Positions 20,936 to 32,456 of a stretch of DNA of 64,000 bases are shown here, piece by piece (the first letter of the stretch is position 1; each line of letters opens with the position of its first letter). The stretch is from Iris pallida (taxonomy: Eukaryota > Streptophyta > Magnoliopsida > Asparagales > Iridaceae). The DNA is taken from the NCBI GenBank assembly GCA_029216955.1, contig JANAVB010010791.1:11174438-11238437 (forward strand). The letters are read 5' to 3'. Under the pieces are notes generated by a model that worked only from the letters and a program-made list of their open reading frames with translations, was not told the origin of the DNA and made no database searches. A program made the position numbers and the translations under genes.

Positions 20936-23107
20936 GAGAATACTTCTCCATATCCAATAAATACTAATTTATAAAATCATCTTCGAGTATCAAATCGATA
21001 CTAATATTTGACCAACTCCTTAATAATTGGTGTCTTCGACCAACTTGATAAGATGAATTATTGTTACCATTTTTATATATACCTCTGTAACCACAAATGC
21101 AGGGCTGTACCTATAAGTTATGAAAGTGGAATGAAGGAGTCATGACACATGAGAAAGGAGCATGGGTATCTTGTTCACGTGGGAGGAAGGGATTCCTTAC
21201 ATGATGCAGATAATAGGTAAAGATACCCTGATAATATGAGTATTAAGAGGGAGTACCCATGAGCGTGTACGAGAATAGCAGAGCAGTGTAGTCCTATTTT
21301 TTACTTATGGCCCATGTCGACCATATAAACCAATTCATATATGAGGCAAGGAAGAGGTAGTCAGAGTACCAGAAATATGGGGGTCACAGTAGCATGCTTG
21401 GTATCAGACTGATACCTTAATAACAGGTGTAATATCTTGGTAGCAAACTAAAGCTAGTATCATCTAGACCTTAGCATCAAACCAACAATAAAGGAAACTA
21501 GTCTAATACCTGATACCCAACCTGGATTTCCCTAGCATTCTGCAGTAATAACAGAGTGCATGGTACAGACTACGAGACATAAGGGGCATGTGCCTAAGGA
21601 TTTTAGACTTGGTAAGGTTATTACCTATCCTAGCCAGGTATTCCAAATAAAGGCCAAGCCTAGATGAGCTACTAAAGGCAAGGATACGAATTGTATGCAT
21701 CACTGGGTTATATAGCAAAGGAGTAGGTGGAATGGGAAAGGAGCCATTTTCTATTAAAACCTCAGTATTAGTAAGTGCAGTAAGAGAGCTATGTGTTTTG
21801 TGGAGAATCAAATGCTTTCAGGTCCTAATTTGGGGCCACCTACTACTTAAAGGGTACTTTATACAATATAGCCTTCCCATACCTAAAGAACCCAGATACA
21901 GAGCAATTACTAGTTGCTAGTAACAGTTGTGTCCTAGCAAGGTCATTCTAGAATATTGATAAAATAAGTATGGCCTCATAAACTCTCCAACCTACAATGG
22001 TAACATGTCCTCTGAATAATTATTAAACCAATGCCATAACCTTCACACTAAGGTAGGGATAGAGAGGGAAATGACTAAAGGACCTAATAAGGAAATGATT
22101 AAGTTACTCTTGTTTGTGTAGGTTGTATTTTGACATTGTAATTTATTGAAATAGGTTACTTGGATCTCGATTTGGACTCTGACCCGTGCCAGCAGCTCAG
22201 GACACGAGGCGAGTACAGTTTATTGTATATTTTTGATATTGATTTTCACTATATTTTACTGTTGGCCTTTGGTTATGTGGTTTTGCCATTTTATATTCTA
22301 TCATAATTTGTTGAGTCGGGAATGAGAAGTACCAAGGATGTGTGATCCGACCGTAGACATTGTTTAATTTTTGCAAGTAGACCTCGTAGACATTATTTAT
22401 TTTTCATACAAGTAGACCTCGTAGACATTGTTTATTATTCATGCAAGTAGACCTCGTAGACCTCGCGGTGTAGTGTCCCAGACTGATCACATATCAAAGG
22501 TACTTCTAACAGTTGGGAGGTATTTTAGTTTATTTATTTGCTATTGAGTTTCCGTCTTTTCTCACGTCTTTTTTTCTGTTTATTTTTTTAAAACATATAA
22601 TTGATGTCTAACCTCTGTCTTATAGTCATTTCTTATATTGGAATTGCGTTTAGTGAATTGTACTCGTTCCATCCTGACTGGGTAACTAAATAAATTTTAG
22701 GTGATTGCGAAGAGGTCGAGTGCCCTGACCAGTATGGCCCATATATGGGAGATACAGTAGAGACAGACTTTGCTTATCATGAGGAGTATGCAGCATCTGA
22801 TCCTGCTGCGTTTGCTTAGTTACCTTTAGTTAGTACTGAGACATTGTAGTAGATACTGAGTTGAATTTTTTAGACATGTAGTTAAGATTTATTTTAGTCA
22901 TCACACACTTCCTATTATGAGATGGTTCTATTTATTTTTTATCTTCTAGATGCTGAGTTGTGATATGGAGTTGTGTTTCCCCATGTGGGTGATATCTTTT
23001 ATTGCGTGATTGTTCATCATACTGTTACAGCATTCTACCACCGACTCTGCGGCGTAGGCTGGACGTGTACACGGTTCATGCCCAATTTTTGGGTGCGGGT
23101 CGTGACA
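20936..23107 (+). repeat. Gypsy-type LTR, LTR-B copy 2
   Basis: It is collinear with 60-2092 and continues beyond the point where copy 1 is interrupted, ending GGGTGCGGGTCGTGACA at 23107. It gives the uninterrupted version of the site at 2092 (GATATGG followed by AGTTGTG). The left boundary is the microhomology junction with the gypsy integrase tail. No genes are seen. Confidence 0.8.
22353..22464 (+). repeat. 35-bp LTR minisatellite, three units
   Basis: The same GTAGACATT...AAGTAGACCTC array as at 1479-1593. Confidence 0.8.
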
Positions 23108-24187
23108 GTAAGCAGAAAAGTTATATGTATAACATGTAAAGGAAACCATTAGAATCGAAAGTAATCAGTATATGTACTTGCCTGTGGTCTTGAGCTGCGG
23201 ATACGGGTCTAGTGCTGAGATAGAGTCCTCAAGGCCTATCTACTGTTATTTGATATTTAGGCTATCCTAGAACAGTCTCTCATCCCTTCTTCATTGTTCT
23301 ATACTCAAAATGATACACATGGGTGACACTCAAAGTCTGTACTCTTATGCACATAATTTCCCATTGCTGCCCCTAAACCAGGACATATATATATTGGGCA
23401 CAACTTCACATGTGCTAATGGTTAGTAGTTGCTACTTTATGTTTGTATAACACACTTAATACACCAACTGTCACACCTATAATAGTTTACCATACTGGCA
23501 TTCCCCATATACATTGCTCTGTGGTGTGAAATGAGGCACTTCTGTAGATATCATGGCTACTCACCCCCGTATCAGGATGATTACTAGATGTTTGGTGGAA
23601 CAAAGATGTGTACAAATTACAGAACATTAAACATAGCCAAGTGATGCTTAGTAGTATATAAGGATGAACATAAGGCAATTAAGAATTTAGAGAAGATAGA
23701 ATGAAAAAAGGCAACAATATTTTGGGGAAACAACAGGACAACCGAATTAGTAAAATGGAAAGAGAAGAGGCTCAGGTTCACCTCTTTTCTCTAATCATGA
23801 GAAACAAAACTACATCAAATATGCTTACCATAGCTTGAAGTTAAGGACGGGGCCATATAGTAGCTGGATACTCCCAGGTATTGACTACTACAAGCCACTG
23901 CTATATTACGTGTTATCTCACTCATGTGACCCCTCCCCATTAACTCTGACAAAGGCTCCGATACTTAAGTTTTTTATTAAAATCGGGTATTTATGTGTCT
24001 ACTCGTATCCGTCTCTTCTTTATTTATATACAGTAGTTGTACAAATATGAAGTAGATACCTTAATTGTAGACTGACATAGGTGGGTTCTTAAATTCGTCT
24101 AATGTACATTGGTCACCTAGAATAGGATATGCAACTATTTTGTTGGGGAGTAGACTGATGTATTATGGTCATTTGTGGGTCAGTATA
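23108..24187. other. Unassigned AT-rich segment left of SIRE-2
   Basis: No coding sequence is recognised. It lies between the LTR-B end and the target duplication of SIRE-2 (GTATA, 24183-24187). Since 51849 onward is the other side of that insertion and belongs to a minus-strand gypsy LTR, this segment is probably the distal part of that LTR. A possible LTR end, TGTCACACC, lies at 23469. Confidence 0.4.
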
Positions 24188-25128
24188 TGAAGAACAGATG
24201 GCAACTCTAGAGGGGATGAATAGAGTTTATGACGATAATAGCCAATTAAAAATTAAACTCTTTCACAAGCTGAAAGTAATCAGAGTAAATGCGGAAATAA
24301 ATAAGGAGCAAGAAAGCATACGCAAACACAACCGATTTTTAACCTGGTTTCCCTCGTGGAGGACTAGTCCAGGCCTGAGAACTCTAGCTCAGGATTAAAT
24401 CCACTATTTGTGAAATAGTAGTTACACCCCGTGCCTTTTCTTCAGAAGAGCATGTCAACTTCTTACAAAGATCGCAGTGCGGTTGCTTGGAATTTTCCAA
24501 GCGACTTCTTGAACTCTTGCACAAACTCCTAACTAAAAAATGCTGAGCACTTGAGGCTTAGGGAGCTTGTGGCTAGTAGATGAAGAAGGGTATGGCTTGT
24601 ATTGAGCTTTAGAGAGAAGAGAAGAGAAGATTGGATGAATAAAAATGAGAGAATTCATGGCCTATTTATAGGATACCAGGGAGGCAGAATTCGGCCAGAA
24701 TTCTGGTTGGATCATTCAAAAATTTGGCCGTTGGACAACTTGCAACCAGCCAACCCTAAAAATTAGGGTGCTAATTTTTAGGGGATAGAGTTCGGCCCGA
24801 ACTCTGTGTGGAGGCAGAGTTCGGCCCGAACTCTGTCTCCAGAGCACAGAATGGGTCTTTGGTCCAATGGGCTTATTTGGATGTATGTGGAGCTGTTGGA
24901 TTTTGGGTATAGGTATAGGTTAAGTCTCAGATGCTCAGCATAGCTCAGTTTACATAAGTCTAGACTCAATAAAATTGTAAAATACAGACTCAAAAATGAC
25001 TTGCATTGTAAAACTGGGCTGTCGTCTGACTTGAGCTGAATGAAGTCTTCATGTGTCGTATTGAATTATCACAAGTATCATTTAGTCAATTATATCAATA
25101 TTTGGTTGACTGTGACTTTGTGTCAACA
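24188..25128 (-). repeat. SIRE-2 3' LTR
   Basis: It has the same length as the partner at 50908-51848 and few mismatches by eye. A tandem pair of imperfect palindromes of the CAGAGTTCGGCC / CGAACTCTG type lies at about 24786-24840. The minus-strand TATA box (TATAAATA) is at 24663-24670. The minus-strand polypurine tract directly precedes it at 25129-25142 (TATGGGGGAGA). Confidence 0.95.
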
Positions 25129-25406
25129 ATCTCCCCCATATTGATAATTAACAAAATAATAGTTGTATATTCAATATTCATACCTGGACACATTTAACAG
25201 AAATGGCATAGCTCCCCCGTAATTAGTGCCGATCTTAAAAAATATAGCTCCCCCGTAAACATTGCTTTGAATCCTGTTGGCCTGATAAGAACATTCTCCC
25301 AAAAGCACAGATACAGAGACAAAAAGAATATAGAATATACCAAAATATCTCCCCCTTTTGGCATTTAGCAATTAACCATAATCAAATAAGAACAGGCAAG
25401 CACACC
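25129..25406 (-). other. SIRE-2 3' untranslated region with polypurine tract
   Basis: On the minus strand this is the stretch just before the 3' LTR, with the purine tract at 25142-25129. It is interrupted by the Tat element, whose target duplication ACACC lies at 25402-25406 and 43540-43544. No gene is seen. Confidence 0.85.
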
Positions 25407-25440
25407 TGTAGAAGCATGGAAAATATCAGACTAATGATCT

Positions 25441-25646
25441 ATGCGGCTCGGAACAGGAGCACCCCATGCGGCTCATACAGGAGTGGTCCCATGCGATTCA
25501 GAGAGACTCTTAGTCTCATGCGGCTCGTTACAGGAGAGTCCATGCGGCTTACATAGGGACAGTCCTATACGGTTCAAAGAGCCCCCTAGCCGCATGCTGT
25601 TCAGATGTACATGCGGCTCACATACAACCAACAGAGATATGCGGCT
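25441..25646 (+). repeat. ATGCGG periodic array, LTR block 1
   Basis: The core ATGCGGYTC or a one-base variant occurs at 25441, 25466, 25491, 25518, 25542, 25567, 25594, 25611 and 25639. Most steps are 24-27 bp. The sequence between cores varies. Confidence 0.85.
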
Positions 25647-25843
25647 CGATCAAAGCCACGTGTCCCCATGGGACTCCTTCACACAGCTGGCCATCGAGCA
25701 ATGGCCCTATTTAATGCTCTGCCATGATTTAACAGCTGAAGGCTCTGACATGAAGCGTCATAATGGCCCTGTCATAATGACAGACTCATTGGGAACAGGA
25801 GAAAATCTTCGACACGATCCGAGATTGCCACGTGGCTACTCCT

Positions 25844-26180
25844 ATGCGGCTCACTTGAAGAATAGTCCCATGCGGCTGGTAAGAATCATCTTTCTGTGAA
25901 GTTATCCCATGCGGCTCGCGAGTACTACACTTATGCGGCTCACCAAGAAGTCATCCCATGCGGCTGGCAAGAATCGTCTTCCTGCGGTTCACCAAGAAGT
26001 CATCCCATGCGGCCGGCGAGAATCGTCTTCCTGCGGTTCACCAAGAAGCCATCCTATGCGGCTCGTGAGTATTATACCTATGCGGCCCACCAAGAATCCA
26101 CCCTATGCGGCTCTTGAGTACTATACTTATGCGGTTCACTGAGATGCTGTTTCATGCTGTTCATGGATATCATGCGGTTC
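25844..26180 (+). repeat. ATGCGG periodic array, LTR block 2
   Basis: Cores or variants lie at 25844, 25870, about 25893, 25909, 25933, 25958, 25982, 26007, 26031, 26056, 26080, 26105, 26129, 26154 and 26172. Steps are nearly all 24 or 25 bp. Some intervening sequence (CACCAAGAAG, GAGTACTA) also recurs. Confidence 0.88.
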
Positions 26181-26568
26181 TGACAGGATCCGTCATTAAG
26201 ACATGTGGCATAGATTCAATGGCCCCCACGACTTAACAGCTGGTAGCAAGGATGATTGTGGGATGCAGATCAATCAGAGATTTACCAGATCCCAATGACC
26301 ATATTTAACGTTATCCTCATAATTAATGAGATCAGGTCATATCATTCCTGATCAAGCTAATGGGACACGTGGTAAGAGATTCGAGCTTGACACAGCCAAT
26401 CATGAAGATTTAAAGCAATCAGCATTAATTATTCCCAGGATTCAATATTATCCCCATTTATGGCCAGATCCTTCACGCCTTAAACGAATGGTCCAGATTG
26501 ATTATACATCAGGCCGTCGCCACTTTGAGAATGGGTAATCATCCAAACCCTAATGATGCCCCCACTAT

Positions 26569-26576
26569 TATAAATA
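26569..26576 (+). promoter_or_regulatory. TATA box of Tat 5' LTR
   Basis: TATAAATA is followed by GCAAGG. The copy in the 3' LTR is at 43146-43153. It lies about 390 bp after the second ATGCGG block. Confidence 0.8.
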
Positions 26577-26967
26577 GCAAGGTGCCATTCCCTTGTAAAG
26601 GACACGAAAAAAAGGATAGAGAGAGGAGGGCTTCCCCCCTGATAATCAGAGAGAATACACAGAAAAAGAGAGAAGTCAGAAGAGCAACCCGTGGAGAGCA
26701 AGAAGAGCATTTCTTCATCAACGCCAACCATCTCTTCACAGGCGCCAAGGCTGCAAACCGAGCGTCCAAGGAGTAAGGCAGGGCTGCCGTCGCCTTCCCG
26801 AGCCTCTATCATCACCCCCCAGAATCTAAAGTAAACAATTGTACTTAGATTGCTGTACCTAGGTTTTCGTCCCTAGGCTTTCTTTGTACAAGCGAGTTTG
26901 TAACGTGAAGTAAAATTCCGGTCCTCCGATAATTGTTCTGTTCTTTTATATTTTATGGCAAACACGA

Positions 26968-26986
26968 TGGTGACTCTGCTAGGGAC
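26968..26986 (+). other. Primer binding site, tRNA-Arg-like
   Basis: TGGTGACTCTGCTAGGGAC lies three bases after the LTR end. It is close to the TGGCGACT...GGGGAC site that Tat and Ogre elements use with tRNA-Arg. The assignment is by similarity to known elements. Confidence 0.7.
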
Positions 26987-26996
26987 AAACTTCTCC

Positions 26997-28115
26997 ATGG
27001 CTGAGGAGTTGGTGACGCAGTCGGATACAGCCAAACTTGGCTCCACGCAACAAAAGATGGTCGTCCGCTTCGACCAACAGGCGTTTGAAGAGATGCTCTC
27101 CGAAGGAAGCGCTGGCCCGGTCCAGAAGCGCACCCGCACGACAAAGGCTCGCAGAGAGTGGAGGCCAAAATCATTTGCTCCTCCCCAAGCCCTCGACGGG
27201 ATACCCTCTGTTGCTCAAGACGGCGAGAAGGACTCTTCTGCGGCCCCACTTCAGACCGTAGACAACTCTGCTGTCCCCAAGTCCGGTAGAAGAAAACACT
27301 ATGATGCTGGACTTGCAGGGGTAAAGAGGAACTCTATGCGAACCGAGCCGCATAGGGGTGTTAGCCGCATGGACAAAACTCATGCGGCCACATCCGCTAG
27401 CCGCATGAAGAAAAATCATGCGGTCACATCTGTCAGCCGCATGGCTTATGCGGCTACAGTTGCCAACCACATGGATGAAACTCATACGGCTATGGAAGTC
27501 AATCGCTTACAAAAAACCCATGCGGCCACAATTGCCAACCGCATGTGGCCAGCCTGCACGGTCGTGACTCCTAGCCTCTCAAAAACAACTCATCCAACAG
27601 CAGAAGACAACCGCATGCAGACAGCCTGCACGGTACTCAATTCTAGCCGCATAGCGTCCATTCTACGCTCCTCTCGATCAGTCTTCGACCGTCTCTCGTA
27701 CGGTCCTGACTCCGATGGTTATCTGGATGATAAGCCAGACTCTGTGGTATTCAACTTGGACTCCTCCTATTACGCACCCGCAAGTGCTAAAAGGAGGAAG
27801 TCTAGGGTAGCGCGGGCTCACCAAACCCAGTCAGCTGCCCCAACCTCTGACCATCGGAGCGTCCCGCTGATTATCACGCGGGCCTCTGATGGGAAGTTGT
27901 ACAGAACTACCCGAACCCAGCCCCTGGCGGCAAACGGACAGGGTGGTTCCTCTGACCTGCGTGAGGATATCCTCCACAAGCGCAAGGAAAGAGACGGGGC
28001 TTCGGTGTGCAAAGAGTCCTCGCTTGGACGTCACTGCACCCAAATCATCGTCAGCTGCTGTTGCAACAACGCGGCAGTGACGAAAGATCGGCCGTCAGTC
28101 TTCCAAAGACTATAG
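26997..28115 (+). pseudogene. gag: Tat Gag N-terminal leader region with 12-residue repeats
   Basis: I start at the ATG at 26997 (TCCATGG), because the upstream in-frame ATG at 26955 lies in the LTR before the primer site. The frame is open to TAG 28113-28115 and continues in the same frame into Gag. The protein is basic and low in complexity. Between about 27355 and 27560 it has 12-residue repeats of the form SRM-DKTHAAT-SA, built from 36-bp units in which CCGCAT and ATGCGG alternate. Its function is unknown. Long N-terminal extensions before Gag are usual in Tat/Ogre elements. Confidence 0.75.
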
Positions 28116-28259
28116 CGTCCAAGCTCAGAAGACGAGGCACCTCCTGTTGTCTCCTGCAATTCAACTCAAAAAGTCCCCGCCGAGGGGAAAGGGAAGAAGG
28201 CAAGCATCTCCACCCCAAAGACCTCAACCACTACAACTAAGAAACTGTCGTCTAAACGG

Positions 28260-29603
28260 TTGTCCTCCACCGGAGTATTCCAACACACCAGTTCAAAGAT
28301 GAAATCTGCTGCAGTGGAAAATTCATCATCCACATCGCTGGGGGTTGAGGGTAGCAGTCCTCCGAACATCCACAACAATCCGGTATTTCAAGGAGACGAG
28401 CCCGGGGAAACAACTCTCCCATCAAGTACAAGAGACGACGATGTCCCCGAGGACATCCATGACTCTCAAGACGAAGCAGACACTGAGGCTGGGGGTACTG
28501 TTCCCTCCGAGTCCGAACCAGAAGATAATATTCCCACATATCCCGATGACTTCTCAGTACATGGGTACGACTCGGAGGGCACATCCTCCACCATTCCTTC
28601 CATCACTCCTCATGTAAGGACGGTGTTCATGACGGACAGCAATCAAGGTAGTTCCAGTGATCGCCAGCGCATCGATAGTCTCGAAGCCATATTACTTGCT
28701 TTGGTCAAGTCTGTAGACGAGATTAAAGCGGCCCTTCCAACTCTGCAAGGAGGGACACCTGGCCAAACGAGCGTGGGTCCCGCGATCAATGCGGACTCGA
28801 ATTCGGCGGCACCGAACCCGGGCAACAATCCTCCCGAAATAACAGCCCCTACCGCGACAGATGAGGCCCGAAAAGTAAGAAGAGAGGTTCAAGAGCTTCG
28901 AGCCATGTTCCATGCCCGAGAAAACACTCAAGACCTCAGAATTCGGCAACCATACCCTGTTGAATGGAGGGATGTTCCATTCCCACCAAAATATAAGCCG
29001 TTCAATATCAACCCGTATGATGGCAAGACCTCAGCAAGTCGGTACATCACTTACTTCGAAGTCACCACCGACCATCTGCCCTATGACGATGCTATCCTCA
29101 CTCGATTATTCATTGGGGAATTGGAGGGAGTCGCCTTCGACTGGTATCGCAATCTGCCGGACAACTGCATCCACTCCTTCGCCGGCTTCAAGCGCCTGTT
29201 CTTGGAAAGATTCTACGAAGTAGGGCAGGACGTCACCATGTCCACCCTCATGGACGTCGTCCAAGGGGAGAAGGAGTTGACAAGGAACTACATTGAGCGG
29301 TTCCGCCAAACTGCCATGAAGCCACCCTCCGAAAATCCAGATTCCTCTTTGATTAAAATTTACCAAAAGAGACTGCTTCCAACAATCAGTCTCTGGATGG
29401 GCGAAAGTCAATTCAAAGATTGGAAGACGTTCATCATCAGCGCCACAAGCGCAGAAGAACGACTGAAGAAGGCTCGCCAACTGGGATTGCACATCTCGAA
29501 AGGAGAAAACAAGGGCAAGCGTCCCAACAACGATAATAGGGGTAGCCCCTCCAACAATCGGGACAGCAAGGAAAAGCAGGCTATGGTGGCCGATACAGCA
29601 TAA
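28260..29603 (+). CDS. gag: Tat Gag capsid region
   Basis: This open segment is in frame with the leader, so the real N-terminus is upstream. The retrotransposon Gag domain spans about 29000-29500 (YDGKTSASRYITYFEV, WYRNLPDNCIHSFAGFKRLFLERF, VVQGEKELTRNYIERFRQ). Before it lie a GVFQHTSSK motif, an acidic spacer and a short helical stretch (QRIDSLEAILLALVKSVDEIKAAL). The end, KKARQLG...NKGKRPNNDN, is basic. The TAA at 29601-29603 is a nonsense change in a frame that goes on to the zinc-binding motif. The minus-strand Tat piece at 54600-56800 has the same order of motifs. Confidence 0.88.
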   Translation: MSSTGVFQHTSSKMKSAAVENSSSTSLGVEGSSPPNIHNNPVFQGDEPGETTLPSSTRDDDVPEDIHDSQDEADTEAGGTVPSESEPEDNIPTYPDDFSVHGYDSEGTSSTIPSITPHVRTVFMTDSNQGSSSDRQRIDSLEAILLALVKSVDEIKAALPTLQGGTPGQTSVGPAINADSNSAAPNPGNNPPEITAPTATDEARKVRREVQELRAMFHARENTQDLRIRQPYPVEWRDVPFPPKYKPFNINPYDGKTSASRYITYFEVTTDHLPYDDAILTRLFIGELEGVAFDWYRNLPDNCIHSFAGFKRLFLERFYEVGQDVTMSTLMDVVQGEKELTRNYIERFRQTAMKPPSENPDSSLIKIYQKRLLPTISLWMGESQFKDWKTFIISATSAEERLKKARQLGLHISKGENKGKRPNNDNRGSPSNNRDSKEKQAMVADTA

Positions 29604-30935
29604 AAACCTGAGCCAAAGCCAGCAGACAAACAATGGCCGCAAATTATTTACTCCTTTGAAGACGGTCACGTCAAGCCCATCTTGGACATGCTCATACAAG
29701 GGGACAGGATTCAGCTTCCTCCACCAAGACGGGAACCACGGCCAGCAGAGACGGAGAATCCAAAATACTGCCATTATCATCGCTATGTCCATCATGCTAC
29801 ACATGATTGCTACCAGCTGAAATGGTACATATAAAACCTCATCGATTCGAATGTGCTGGCCATCGATTTTGAAGAGGTTACCGTGGCGGCCAATATGGTG
29901 TCCGTACAATTCGGCAGCTTCCCTCCGACGGAGACTCAAGACGGGGTGGTCCCCGTCCCTCTAGCCACAATAGAAATTACCAATCTTCCACCTCTCCGAG
30001 ATCAGGCTGCCGGTCTAGTATCCCTCACCACATCTCGAGGGAAGGTCATGTGGATCCATCCAGACTTGGTGCCAGAAGTGACTCGGCCTACACCATCTTT
30101 CACCGACAAGAAGAAAAATGGAAAGGTCAGGACCTGCCACACAATCTCGGCAGACAACGAGGAAGCTACAGCCGTCGTCACACGGTTCGAAGCACAATCC
30201 CAACCTGTGGTTGACAATCCAGCTGAAAACCATCAACCCACTACAACTGATGCTCCAGGACCGGCTCAGCCTTCATCGACCGACAAGCCTAGGCCGAGGG
30301 AGACTCGCTTCGACAAATCCCTCCGAAAAGAGGCAACCCAAGGACTAGAGAGGCCCTACAACTTTGATATTTTAGCACAATTGGCTAACACACTGGCCAA
30401 GTTATCACTGTACGAACTTCTAAGGCTTTTCAAGGACGTTCGTATTGCATTAAGCGAAGCACTCCAAAATGTCGATGTCTATCTGGCTCAATCCAACCTC
30501 ACCGGGAAGGACTCACCTACGGATCTCCAGGACAGTGCCTGTAGGGAAGCAATGCCCAACATCGTCTTCACTCCGCAGGACATGTTCATCAAAACTAATC
30601 TGCACGATCGCCCATTATACTACACTGGATACATCGGCGACGTAAAGGTGGATCGGATGTACATTGATCCTGGCTCTTCCATAAGCATTATCCTAAAGGG
30701 TCTGCTACATCATCTCCGTATCCTAATGCATCGCCTGACGCCTACAAGCACCGCCATCAGCGGGTTCAATTCGGGCAGGAGCTATCCTATTGGAAAGATT
30801 CGTCTGAAGTGTCAAATTGGCGACCTCCAATCCGAAGTCACCTGCTACGTCATCGATACAGACACTTCTTACAACATCCTCCTAGGGCGCCCGTGGATAC
30901 ATGATTATATGATCGTGCCTTCCACGCTGCACTAA
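29604..30935 (+). pseudogene. pol: Tat zinc-binding motif and aspartic protease
   Basis: The same frame carries a CHYH-type motif (YCHYHRYVHHATHDCYQLK, about 29769-29825), then FEEVTVAANMVSVQFGSFPPTE and the protease. The protease catalytic loop reads MYIDPGSSISII (about 30657-30692), with a DPGS form in place of the more usual D[TS]G. The C-terminal flap and end NILLGRPWIHDY are present. Stops occur near 29832 and at 30933-30935 (TAA in HLH-stop-CFKYV). The protease would mature the polyprotein in virus-like particles. Confidence 0.8.
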
Positions 30936-32456
30936 TGCTTCAAATATGTCGACAAACACGGCTTCGTGAAGACGGAATTTGCTGACATCGATCCCTTCAA
31001 AGGGGTCGAATCTTACTACTCGGACTCCTGCCTATACGAAAAGTCGAAGAGGCACCTTGATGAAGGAAATGAACAAGCTGGTACCGAAACGGCCACGGGA
31101 TTGGAAGAACCTCTGACGATCCACCTCCAAGCTCGCAAACCGGGAAGGTCCGCACCCCTTACCGCCACTCTGCGGAAGGACGCGATCAGCCTCTCGGCAC
31201 AGGAAGAGCAGATGATAATCCGGCTACCAAGGTCTGGTCAAGTGCCAAGATCTACGATAGGGCCACTAACAATGAGACTGCCGAGAATCGGTCAGCCACA
31301 AATGGAGAAGCTCAATCCCTCCGATAAACCACTGACGATACGCCTTCCCAAGAAGGGTCGTCACCCCGATGCGAGGTCCGACATTTCTAGCGAACCGACC
31401 ACTCCCCGCTCCATATCAAATGCCAAACTGGGGGTCGCTAGTCTACCAACGACTTCGCGCTCTGCTCCATCAACTGAACCACTGACAATCAAGCTTCCCA
31501 GGTCATCCTCTCAGTCTTCATTTACACAGGGGGTAGCCGAAGAGGAATCGGAGCTAGCCAAGTATGTGGCTGCCCACACTGATGTCCCCTCCGCTGATGA
31601 TGTAATCCCCCTAGAAAAGATACCTTACTTCATCAATAAAGGGTTATCTTTGAACTACACCGAGCTCAATAAGCTATGTACAATGTATGCTATGGAACAC
31701 GGTATAGGCACTCACCTACACACACAAGTGACAAATGTGTACACCGCGATCCAGCTTACTCCAGTAGAAGACCCTTACCGAATAATTGAGGGAGGGGATC
31801 ATCTGATCATCTTCGGCCGGACGAATAACCCGCATCCCCTCACCATAGAGAAAGCTGACCTCGGGTCAGACGCCGGGAGACTGCCTCTGTATCTCTATAG
31901 CCCTCAATCCAAATATCTTATGCAGAAATAGGGGTATGATCTGGAGACGATGCCAGGTTTGAACTACGGCACTGGGCGACGATTACCTTTGAAGCTGCCA
32001 TTCCCGGCGGGCAAACCACGAGACTACTATAGCAAAACTCGATGCGGGTTGGCGTATGTAACACCTACTACAACCCCTGAGAGTTCAGATGAAGAATGCG
32101 ACTGGCAGTCACATTCAACCAGGTCACCAACTTCGGACTCGGATACCAGCATCGGAGATGTGTTCATACAAGTCATGACAGTCAATATGGCATTCGCCGA
32201 CGCTTACGAAGAAGCCGAAGACATCCCCAAAATCCTCAAGCTAGAGCCGTGGGCCCAGTAATTAGACGCACAATGGGAAAAGCGGTTCGAACAGAGAGAA
32301 CCTTCTACTGAAGATGAGGTCATACAAGTGGATCTCGGCAGCGAATCTTCTCCAAAACTAATTTTTGTCAGTAAAAGCCTAACAGACGAAGAACGGGAGT
32401 CACTGCTAGAACTTGTCAGAGAATACATTGATGTGTTCGCCTAGAGCTATGAAGAC
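30936..32456 (+). pseudogene. pol: Tat protease-RT linker with LPR repeats
   Basis: The frame continues without shift through a long linker. It repeats a short module around LTIRLPRSG / LTMRLPRIG / LTIRLPKKG / LTIKLPRSS at about 31080-31510. Then come LEKIPYFINKGLSLNYTELNKLC and PLYLYSPQSKYLMQK. The last part, ERESLLELVREYIDVFA-stop-SYEDMPGL, is the usual lead-in to a gypsy RT. Stops lie at 31929-31931, 32259-32261 and 32442-32444; the last replaces a tryptophan conserved in this motif. The function of the repeated module is not known. Confidence 0.75.

Larger units (their letters stand above)
25407..26964 (+). repeat. Tat 5' LTR
   Basis: It starts TGTAGAAGC, ends GGCAAACA, and pairs with 41984-43539. 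Its first half carries two blocks of a degenerate 24-25 bp repeat built on ATGCGG. The TATA box is at 26569-26576. ORFs across it are chance. Confidence 0.95.

Noticed and set aside
23108..24187. A host gene or RNA gene in the unassigned stretch
   Set aside because: ORFs are short, with no domain, splice pattern or tRNA-like fold recognisable by eye.
25441..26142. ORFs over the Tat LTR rich in MRL, AAH and CGS
   Set aside because: They are shadows of the ATGCGG array.
25441..26180. CRISPR-like appearance of a short repeat with variable spacers
   Set aside because: The repeat core is only 6-9 bases, the period is 24-25 bp and the host is a plant. It lies in an LTR.
28252..29939. Minus-strand ORFs of 110 and 277 codons over the Tat gag and protease
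   Set aside because: They are antisense shadows of a sense frame with clear domains.
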